This document shows, piece after piece, positions 6,633 through 13,199 of a stretch of DNA of 16,106 bases; positions within the stretch are counted from its first letter, which is position 1, and every line of letters begins with the position of its first letter. A program made the position numbers and the translations under genes. The stretch is from Akkermansiaceae bacterium UBA6138 (GTDB taxonomy: Bacteria; Verrucomicrobiota; Verrucomicrobiia; Verrucomicrobiales; DEV007): the NCBI GenBank assembly GCA_002422425.1, contig DIVG01000064.1:1-16106 (forward strand). Reading direction: 5' to 3'. Below the pieces are notes generated by a model. It made no database searches. It was given only the letters and a program-made list of their open reading frames with translations, and had not been told where the DNA came from.

Positions 6633-7712
6633 TTACATCAACTCGTCAGGGAGCAGATCGACGAGTTTTTTAATCTGATCGGCATTGTCCCGATTCGCGA
6701 CGAGCAGCGCATCGGCAGTCTGCACCACGATGAGATTTTCCACACCGAGGAGGGTGATGAGGGGCGACCCGGGAGGAGAAAAGATGATGTTGTTTCGCGA
6801 ATCGACCGCCAGCAAGGAACAGCGCGAGGCATTACCCGCCTTGTCGTGCTCGAGGTATTTGGCGACCGAGGGCCAGCCCCCGACGTCATCCCAGCCCACT
6901 TCGGCCTCGATATTGAGAATACGGGCGGCCTTTTCCATGAGGGCGAAGTCGATCGAGATCTTGTTCAAACAGGGGAACCTTTCAGAGACGATCGCGGCGA
7001 AGTCCGGCGCATCGCGCAGTTCCGAGACGAAGTCGGCGAGCTCGGGGCAATGCTGCGAGAGCTCGCGCATCAGAGTCGGGATGGTCCACACGAAGATACC
7101 CGCATTCCAGGAAAAGCGGCCGCTCTCAAGGTATCTCTGCGCGGTCTCGACAGAGGGCTTTTCGCGGAATGTCGTGACCTCATGCACCGCCGCCCCGCTC
7201 CCGGGTGCCTCGGCGATGAGGTCGCCACGCTCGATGTAGCCGTAGCTCGGGCAGGCCCAGTCGGCTTTGATTCCGAGGGTGACGATGGCCTCCTCTTTCC
7301 CGGCCGCCCAGACGGCGGCGGCGAGCACTTCACGGAAGGCGGCTTCTTTGATGACGAGCTGATCAGCGGGCAGAGCCAACATCGTCGCCTCCGGATTGCG
7401 GGCGGCGATCCACCCCGCAGCGAGAGCGATCGCGGGAGCGGTGTCAAGACGGGCCGGCTCGGCGACGATGTTCTCCGCCGGCAATTGAGGCAGCACGGCG
7501 CGGACAGCATCGAACTGAATTTCGTTGGTAAGGACGAGAATCCGCTCAGGTGGGACGAGGCCGTCGAGCCGATTGATGGCCTTTTCGATGAGGGTCTCGT
7601 CGTCAAAGAGGCTGAGGAGCTGCTTCGGACGGGCGTTCCGGCTCAGCGGCCAGAAGCGGGTGCCACTGCCTCCGGCAAGGATGAGGGCATAGAGGTTACC
7701 GGGCTGGGACAC
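6633..7712 (-). CDS. manC: Mannose-1-phosphate guanylyltransferase (GMP domain only)
   Basis: Makes GDP-mannose from mannose 1-phosphate and GTP, the donor for mannose-, fucose- and related sugar-containing polysaccharides. With the GTG start at 7712 the product has 359 residues, the normal size of the single nucleotidyltransferase domain. Motifs: ILAGGSGTRFWPLSR (11-25) with Lys30 in PKQLL, the EPARLDTAPA segment (85-94), LPADQLV, SYGYIERG, FREKPS (182-187), WNAGIF (202-207), SIDFALMEK (253-261) and WDDVGGW (274-280). The C-terminal cupin (phosphomannose isomerase) domain of bifunctional ManC/AlgA enzymes is absent. The frame continues to a GTG at 7829, but those 39 residues are not family-like and would overlap the divergent gene; no ATG exists in that stretch. 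First gene of the manC-ruvX pair. Confidence 0.93.
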   Translation of the reverse strand: MSQPGNLYALILAGGSGTRFWPLSRNARPKQLLSLFDDETLIEKAINRLDGLVPPERILVLTNEIQFDAVRAVLPQLPAENIVAEPARLDTAPAIALAAGWIAARNPEATMLALPADQLVIKEAAFREVLAAAVWAAGKEEAIVTLGIKADWACPSYGYIERGDLIAEAPGSGAAVHEVTTFREKPSVETAQRYLESGRFSWNAGIFVWTIPTLMRELSQHCPELADFVSELRDAPDFAAIVSERFPCLNKISIDFALMEKAARILNIEAEVGWDDVGGWPSVAKYLEHDKAGNASRCSLLAVDSRNNIIFSPPGSPLITLLGVENLIVVQTADALLVANRDNADQIKKLVDLLPDELM

Positions 7713-7750
7713 GAGAAGAGTGGGGTAGCGAGGGGGCGATGAGGCCGGGT

Positions 7751-7783
7751 GAGTTACGCGGTGACTCGCAACGGGACTTGCGA
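7751..7783. promoter_or_regulatory. Overlapping inverted repeats in the divergent manC / UbiA-like spacer
   Basis: GAGTTAC (7751-7757) pairs with GTGACTC (7761-7767) with one G-T wobble and a 3-base loop. Next to it, TCGCAA (7766-7771) and TTGCGA (7778-7783) form a perfect dyad with a 6-bp spacer. Both lie in the 96-bp gap between two divergent genes, where an operator would be expected. No regulator is encoded nearby, so this is a candidate only. Confidence 0.3.
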
Positions 7784-7808
7784 ATTCCTCATGGAAGGTT
7801 GATTCATT

Positions 7809-8702
7809 TTGAGACTTATCAAGATTCACCTCGCAAGACTGCTCTTTTTTCCGTCGTTTCTCTGTCTTGATGCGCCTCTCGTCGCGCTTGGGTGGACGAT
7901 TTGCCTTTCAAGAGACCTTGACGGAATCGGACAAAAAGGATTCTCCCCGGTAACAGGGGCAGCCCTTTTCCTCAGTATCTGGCTAATTTACCTCTTCGAT
8001 CGACTTCTCGACGTGGCACGCTGCGGAGCTGATGCCGCACTAACCCGGCGTCACGCGTGGGCTTATCGCCACCGGTCCCTTCTCGGAGCCCTTTTTATCG
8101 GCGCTTTCGTCTTCTTTTTAATCTCGGTGCTGCCGCAGCTGGATGGGAAAATCCTGGTCGGCGGTTTTATCATGGCGCTCTTCACGGGCCTTTACTACCT
8201 CGCCTTCCGGTTCTCCTGCGCGTATCGGCGGATGCAGGGAAACGTTCCGTTCAAGGAAATGATCATCTCCGTCTGTTTTGTTGCCGCCATCATCCTCGCT
8301 GCTTCCCCGGAGGACTTGTTGAACCCGCCCCTTTTTCTCATCGCGGGGTATTTCTCCGCATTTACAGCAAATTGTCTGGTCATCAGCCGGGCGGAACGGG
8401 GAATCGACCGCCTGGCCGATCCTGCAGCCTATTTTTCCGGAGAAAGCTCGGCGACTCCACATGATTCCCTGCCCGATCGAATGGCGATGCTCGCGGTGAC
8501 AGGGGGGCTGGCGACTCTCCTGCTTGAGGGGGAATGGTTCCGTTCGTCTCTAAGCCTTGTTCTTTGTGGCCTCCTTACCCGGTGGATCGCCGGGCGGGAG
8601 AGGGAGGACGATGGTGCCACCCAGATGCTCGCCGACGGGATTCAGACCCTGCCATGGGCCGTTTTGGCGGGGGAAGCGCTTGGAACAAGACTATTCTCCT
8701 GA
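7809..8702 (+). CDS. UbiA-like polytopic membrane protein of unknown substrate
   Basis: 297 residues with about eight or nine hydrophobic segments (near 12-33, 48-63, 90-108, 115-133, 150-166, 172-194, 226-240, 244-260 and 279-296). The pattern resembles UbiA-superfamily prenyltransferases: an acidic motif YLFDRLLDVAR (61-71, Asp64 and Asp68) after the second membrane segment, a basic loop with FRFSCAYRRMQGNVPFKE (133-150), and a second motif from N188 to D204 (E196, D200, D204). These are degenerate relative to the classical NDxxDxxxD motifs, so enzyme activity is unproven. The start is TTG at 7809: a TGA at 7800-7802 closes the frame upstream and no in-frame ATG exists until residue 122. 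GGAAGG at 7793-7798 is a plausible Shine-Dalgarno 10 nt away. The gene is divergent from manC and converges on the oxidoreductase gene. Confidence 0.7.
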   Translation: MRLIKIHLARLLFFPSFLCLDAPLVALGWTICLSRDLDGIGQKGFSPVTGAALFLSIWLIYLFDRLLDVARCGADAALTRRHAWAYRHRSLLGALFIGAFVFFLISVLPQLDGKILVGGFIMALFTGLYYLAFRFSCAYRRMQGNVPFKEMIISVCFVAAIILAASPEDLLNPPLFLIAGYFSAFTANCLVISRAERGIDRLADPAAYFSGESSATPHDSLPDRMAMLAVTGGLATLLLEGEWFRSSLSLVLCGLLTRWIAGREREDDGATQMLADGIQTLPWAVLAGEALGTRLFS

Positions 8703-8752
8703 GGGACAGGTTCACCCGCATTCCCGCGACCGCAGCCGAAAGATCCGAGCCC

Positions 8753-10138
8753 TCACCCGATCTTCGGAGGAGCAAAACCTTCCCGATAAGGGCGCGAGAG
8801 GATCGTATTATTCGCTTCATCGTGATTCGTGAAGCGATAGTTCGCTCCGTCCCAGTGGAGCTCCTGGCCGGGGAAACGGGTCGCCTTGGTCGCAAGCAGG
8901 GCGGGTTCGGTGATGCTCGCGCCGATATCAAACTGGGTCCAAAGCGGTTTTTCGTTCCCGAGACAGCAGTCCGCCCAGTCTTTCCAGTGTTGGCGCGGTG
9001 CCACTTCGGGCATGGGCTCATTCTCTACAAGCTGGCCTTTACGATAGATTTCCATCTCCCCGCCGGGTTCAAGGAGGAGAGCGCCTTCTTCGCAAAGGAT
9101 CAAGGTGCAGCTGCCCGTGATTTTCGACACGGGCAAGCCAAGCGCGGCAAAGGACGGGCGAATCCCGCTGTCGCTGTAGTGAACGACAAATTTCTCGCGG
9201 GCAAAGCGGTCGCCGCCACCCGCGTAGGTAAGGATGGACTGATTGTAGCCCGTATGACAAACGTCGGATGGTTTCATCGTAGTTGTCTGCACGGTCTCGG
9301 GCGCACCGAGATCGTAAGCGAAATAAAGAACATCGATGAGGTGGCAACCCCAGTCAGCGAGCATACCGCCACCTGTCTCCCAGTAGGAGCGCCACCGGCG
9401 CGGGTGGAGGTCCTCGCTGTGCGGCAGGGCTTCGGTGAGCGGTCCGTTCCAGAGATCCCAGTTAAGAGTGGCGGGGATAGGCTGAGCGGCACCGAGCGGA
9501 CTCCACGGATCGACAAAATACATCCCCCGGCTCATTCCGCCGGTCCAGATGTGAGCGGCGACGGGACGGCCGAGGCGATTGGTTTTTAACAGCTCGACGG
9601 CCTGCATGCGCCCGGTCGTGCAGGCACGCTGATTGCCCATCTGGGTGTAAAGCCCGGGATTGGCGGCGAGGGCCTCGCGGATGAGGCGCAGCTCGTCCAG
9701 CTGTTGCACAAGCGGCTTTTGCCCGTAGACGTGTTTGCCACTGTTGAGGGCGGCGACCATCATCGGACAGTGGTGGAAATCGGGGGTATCGACGATGACG
9801 GCGTCGAACTGGTCGAGACGACTCGCGAAGGCTTCTCGATAGTCAGCGACACGCCAGCCGCTGCGGTAGGCATCGTTATCGACCTTGGCAAAGGCGGTCT
9901 CATCGACATCGCAAAAGCCGGCGAACTCCACCATGGGGTGCCCCGCAAGTCCCTGGCGCTGCATATTTCCGATACCGTTGACCCCGATTTGGAAAATGCG
10001 AAGCCTGCTATTTTTGTTCGTCGCGGCACGCACGATCCCCGCATTCGAGGCGATCATCCCGGCACCCAGTGCGGCGGCGGAGCTGAGGAAATGACGACGA
10101 CTGGGCGAAGCGGAAACGGCAGAGGAATCGGGGTTCAT
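8753..10138 (-). CDS. Tat-exported Gfo/Idh/MocA family oxidoreductase
   Basis: 461 residues. The N-terminus carries a twin-arginine signal: SRRHFL (13-18, Arg14-Arg15), hydrophobic AAALGAGMIA, and a likely cleavage near VRAAT (36-40), so the folded cofactor-loaded enzyme is exported. The Rossmann part starts at about 46 (LRIFQIGVNGIGNM) and continues with CDVDE (76-80) and VDTPDFHH (116-123). The family EKP lysine motif reads QKP here (140-142, Lys141). The second half has WDLWNGP (227-233) and GGGMLADWGCHLID (256-269) with Asp262, His266 and Asp269 at expected active-site positions. The start ATG at 10138 is fixed by the Tat signal; the frame is open to 10582, but that part overlaps rlmN. 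Expected role is NAD(P)-linked sugar or sugar-acid conversion in the periplasm; the substrate is unknown. Confidence 0.9.
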   Translation of the reverse strand: MNPDSSAVSASPSRRHFLSSAAALGAGMIASNAGIVRAATNKNSRLRIFQIGVNGIGNMQRQGLAGHPMVEFAGFCDVDETAFAKVDNDAYRSGWRVADYREAFASRLDQFDAVIVDTPDFHHCPMMVAALNSGKHVYGQKPLVQQLDELRLIREALAANPGLYTQMGNQRACTTGRMQAVELLKTNRLGRPVAAHIWTGGMSRGMYFVDPWSPLGAAQPIPATLNWDLWNGPLTEALPHSEDLHPRRWRSYWETGGGMLADWGCHLIDVLYFAYDLGAPETVQTTTMKPSDVCHTGYNQSILTYAGGGDRFAREKFVVHYSDSGIRPSFAALGLPVSKITGSCTLILCEEGALLLEPGGEMEIYRKGQLVENEPMPEVAPRQHWKDWADCCLGNEKPLWTQFDIGASITEPALLATKATRFPGQELHWDGANYRFTNHDEANNTILSRPYREGFAPPKIG

Positions 10139-10268
10139 AATCGGGAATGTAACGGAACGCACGCTCTGTGGCGAGCCTGTTTCGCTCCCTTTTTCGCGGC
10201 CCCTCTGATCCTTTGTTTGGCGGAAAATCGGACTTGTATGAAAGAGAAGGCGGAGTTGGCTTTGCCTA

Positions 10269-11333
10269 GTGAGCCCACTCCCGCAGCGTTCCCTGCACGA
10301 CCCCGACTTTGCCGACCTCCGTGAGATCCTCGCGGCAGACGGCATCAATCCCTGCCATGCCCGCACTCTCTGGGGAGTGCTGCATCGCGAGGGATCGCTC
10401 GACCCGGCCTCGAGGCCTTTTCTTCCGCCGTTGCGGCAATGGGTTGAACGATCCGTGGGTGAGGAAAAAAGGTTTTTTCTCGATGCGCCCGGGCTGGTCG
10501 AAGAGATCCGCAGCGATGACGGCCTCACCCGGAAATTTCTCCTGCGCCTTCGTGACGGGCAGACGGTCGAGACAGTTCTCATGGCTTATGCCGGACGCCA
10601 CACGGTCTGTGTCAGCACCCAGGCCGGCTGCGCGATGGGTTGTGTCTTTTGCGCGACCGGACAAAGAGGATTCGTGAGGCATCTGCGGCCCGGAGAGATC
10701 GTCGCGCAAGTCCTCCACGCCCGGCGCGCCCTCCAGGAAAGCGAACCGGGACGGCGGCTCCGCAATCTCGTCCTCATGGGAATGGGCGAGCCGCTCCACA
10801 ATTACGAGTCTGTCATGCAGGCGCTTTCGTCCATCTCCGACCCCGGGGGCATCAGTATAGGCCCGTCCCGAATCGCCATCAGCACGGTCGGGGTGGTGCC
10901 CGGGATCCTTCGCCTGGCGGCGGAAAAACAACCCTATCACCTCGCCGTGAGTCTGCACGGCTCAACGCAGACCGAACGTGCCTCACTCGTCCCGGTGGCG
11001 AAGCGGTGGCCTCTTGAGGCGCTGATCGAAGCCTGTCGGGACTACGGGAAAGCCACCGGGAAAAAGATTTTTTTCGAGTGGACCCTCATTTCCGGGGAAA
11101 ATGACTCCCCCGAAACAGCCGCGCGCCTCGCGACGCTGCTCAAGGGCATCAACGCACATATCAACCTCATTCCCCTCAATCCAACCGGAGGGTATTTCGG
11201 GGTCGAAAGCGACGGAGAAACCGGGCGGCACTTTCAACAGATCCTCCGGGCTGCTGGATTTCCCTGCACCTTCCGGCAACGCCGAGGCATCGATGTCGCG
11301 GCAGGCTGTGGGATGTTAAGAGGGTCAAGGTAA
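10269..11333 (+). CDS. rlmN: Dual-specificity 23S rRNA/tRNA (adenine C2)-methyltransferase, radical SAM
   Basis: RlmN methylates C2 of A2503 in 23S rRNA and, in E. coli, A37 of some tRNAs, using a radical SAM mechanism. The 354-residue product has the N-terminal accessory domain, VETVLM (100-105, conserved Glu101), the cluster motif CAMGCVFC (Cys121, Cys125, Cys128), MGMGEPLHNY (170-179), AVSLHGS (226-232), FEWTLISGENDS (269-280), IPLNPTGG (301-308) and RRGIDVAAGCGML with Cys347, the second catalytic cysteine. The start is GTG at 10269; a TGA at 10239-10241 limits the frame upstream and no ATG is available. GGAG at 10252-10255 is distant (13 nt), so initiation looks weak. The stop lies 3 bp from the stop of the convergent ABC operon. 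A Cfr-type paralogue is possible, but the motifs fit RlmN well. Confidence 0.93.
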   Translation: MSPLPQRSLHDPDFADLREILAADGINPCHARTLWGVLHREGSLDPASRPFLPPLRQWVERSVGEEKRFFLDAPGLVEEIRSDDGLTRKFLLRLRDGQTVETVLMAYAGRHTVCVSTQAGCAMGCVFCATGQRGFVRHLRPGEIVAQVLHARRALQESEPGRRLRNLVLMGMGEPLHNYESVMQALSSISDPGGISIGPSRIAISTVGVVPGILRLAAEKQPYHLAVSLHGSTQTERASLVPVAKRWPLEALIEACRDYGKATGKKIFFEWTLISGENDSPETAARLATLLKGINAHINLIPLNPTGGYFGVESDGETGRHFQQILRAAGFPCTFRQRRGIDVAAGCGMLRGSR

Positions 11334-11336
11334 CCC

Positions 11337-13199
11337 TTACTCTCCCGCCCGCCTCCATAATTCCGCAAACGCCCCGCCCCTCCCGAGCAAGTCACCCGGG
11401 GCTCCTTGTTCCAAAACCCTGCCATCGCCCATCACAACAACGGAGTCGGCGTGACGGAGGGTGCTCAGGCGGTGCGCGAGAACCAGACTCGTGCGACCGG
11501 CCATGAGAAGACGCATGGCCTTCTGCGTTCTCGCCTCGGTCAAGGGATCGATTGCACTGGTCGCCTCGTCGAGAATGAGAATCCCCGGATCGGCAATAAG
11601 GGCACGGGCGAAACAAACAAGCTGCCGCTGGCCGAGCGAGAGACCCGAACCGCGCTCACCAACTTCGGCGTCGAGGCCTCCGGCGACAGCTTCGATAGTC
11701 TCGAGACAATCGAGAGCGGCGAGGGCCTCGCGAACTTCTTCCCGGCTGGCGTCGGGTTTTACGACACGAATGTTTTCAAAAATAGTGCCAGCGAAGAGAT
11801 GATTCTGCTGGGGCACGATCCCGAGGTGAGCGTGGAGCCAGCGACTGGAGAGCTCACGGGTATTAACACCGTCGATGAGAACAGCGCCGCTGTCTGGAAG
11901 GTAAAACTTGGCAATAAGCCCTGCCACGGTGCTTTTGCCACTGCCGGTCGCGCCGACAATAGCGACAGATTGTCCCGCAGCGACGCTGAAGGAGACGCCT
12001 CTCAGAACAGGACGATCGGATTGATAAGAAAAAGTGACGTCGCGCAGTTCAACGCGTCCGGCCAGGGTTGCGGGGGTCACGGGATCGGGTCGGTCCTGCC
12101 AATCGGGCGGAGTGTCGAGGACGGCGAAAACACGCTCGGCCCCGGCCATGGCGGTAAGAGCCTCGTTGAACATATTTCCAAGAATGGTGATAGGGCTGAA
12201 AAAGAGTCCGGCCAGGAAAAAGAACTGAACCATGCTGCCAAGGTCCATGGCATAAGCAGGATCGAGAACGTGTCCGCCGCCAATGACCACGAGCAGAGCC
12301 ATAAAAAGTTGCCCATTGAGCTCAAGGAGAGGAAGAAAGGTCCCGCTCGCCCGCGCCGCGACGAAATTGTAGCGCGCATGGTCTTCGACCAGGGCACGGA
12401 AGTGATCGGAATTGAGCCTTTCGCGACTAAAGCTCTGAGTCACGCGAATCCCGCTGACGCTCTCGGCCATCGTAGCGGTGATACGACTGAAGCTGTCGCT
12501 CTGGGACCGATAAGCCTCGCTGAGGCGCCTGCGAAAATAGAGATTCAGCCCCCAGACGAACGGCGCGACGCCGAGAACGAGGAGAAAGAGACGCCAGTCC
12601 TCAAGCAACATCAAAACGGCGCAGCCTATCATCTGCCCCGCCGAGACGAGAGAGACGAAGAGGACGTTCTGCACACCAACCCGCACGTTCTCGGCGTCGC
12701 CAGTTAGTCGGCTGATAAGGCGTCCGACCGGCTGACGGTTGAAATAACCCATTGTCAGCCCGAGCCAGTGACGAAACATGGCCGAGCGCAGGTCATGAAT
12801 AACCGCCTCGCCAATCTCAAGGGCCCACTTGATGCGGTAGCGAAAAGTCAGCTCGGTGATAACCGCAAAACCGGTAAAAGCCATGACCGACCACATGAGT
12901 AGCGTCATATCGCCGCGCGCAATGGGACCATTAATAATCGCCCCGATCGCCCAGGCAAGGATCGGCAGCTGAACCGCCCTGGCCCCCACCGTGATGAAAA
13001 GGCCGATCATCTTGCGCCGGTAGGTGCCCGTAAACCCGAGGAGGCGGCGGATAAGTCGAAAGGAGAGCGGGACCTGGGCGGGCTCTTCCTCATCGCCGCG
13101 AGCGGCCCGCACCCTGGAAAGAGTCTGGCCATCGACGATACCCGCCACAGCCGGGAGCTTCGCAGCGGTGCCGGAAGCAGGAGGAGGCACCCTCTTCAT
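11337..13199 (-). CDS. ABC exporter half-transporter (membrane + ATPase), subunit with altered LSLGQ signature
   Basis: A 620-residue type IV (ABCB-like) exporter half. A 50-residue charged N-terminal tail precedes the membrane domain (about 55-350; hydrophobic segments near 64-90, 100-118, 178-198, 203-222, 297-310 and 325-342). The nucleotide-binding domain runs from about 382, with Walker A GATGSGKST (416-424, Lys422), Q-loop VPQQ (462-465), signature LSLGQ (520-524) instead of LSGGQ, Walker B LILDE (541-545, catalytic Glu545), D-loop SAID and switch His576. The upstream gene's TGA overlaps this ATG (ATGA), and a strong Shine-Dalgarno GGAGGAGG lies 7 nt before the start inside that gene, so translation is coupled. 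It pairs with the next subunit. The substrate (drug, lipid or peptide) cannot be read from sequence. Confidence 0.93.
   Translation of the reverse strand: MKRVPPPASGTAAKLPAVAGIVDGQTLSRVRAARGDEEEPAQVPLSFRLIRRLLGFTGTYRRKMIGLFITVGARAVQLPILAWAIGAIINGPIARGDMTLLMWSVMAFTGFAVITELTFRYRIKWALEIGEAVIHDLRSAMFRHWLGLTMGYFNRQPVGRLISRLTGDAENVRVGVQNVLFVSLVSAGQMIGCAVLMLLEDWRLFLLVLGVAPFVWGLNLYFRRRLSEAYRSQSDSFSRITATMAESVSGIRVTQSFSRERLNSDHFRALVEDHARYNFVAARASGTFLPLLELNGQLFMALLVVIGGGHVLDPAYAMDLGSMVQFFFLAGLFFSPITILGNMFNEALTAMAGAERVFAVLDTPPDWQDRPDPVTPATLAGRVELRDVTFSYQSDRPVLRGVSFSVAAGQSVAIVGATGSGKSTVAGLIAKFYLPDSGAVLIDGVNTRELSSRWLHAHLGIVPQQNHLFAGTIFENIRVVKPDASREEVREALAALDCLETIEAVAGGLDAEVGERGSGLSLGQRQLVCFARALIADPGILILDEATSAIDPLTEARTQKAMRLLMAGRTSLVLAHRLSTLRHADSVVVMGDGRVLEQGAPGDLLGRGGAFAELWRRAGE

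Noticed and set aside
6847..7742. Plus-strand open frame opposite manC
   Set aside because: manC motifs are intact on the minus strand and the antisense translation has no family features.
8736..8767. Hairpin CCGAAAGATC / GATCTTCGG between the convergent UbiA-like and oxidoreductase genes
   Set aside because: It has a bulge, a 13-base loop and no T run on either side, so it is not convincing as a terminator.
8534..9589. 351-codon plus-strand frame from the end of the UbiA-like gene into the oxidoreductase
   Set aside because: It overlaps two well supported genes and shows no domain or signal.
10139..10582. Upstream extension of the Gfo/Idh/MocA frame
   Set aside because: It would overlap the start of rlmN and bury the Tat signal in the middle of the protein.
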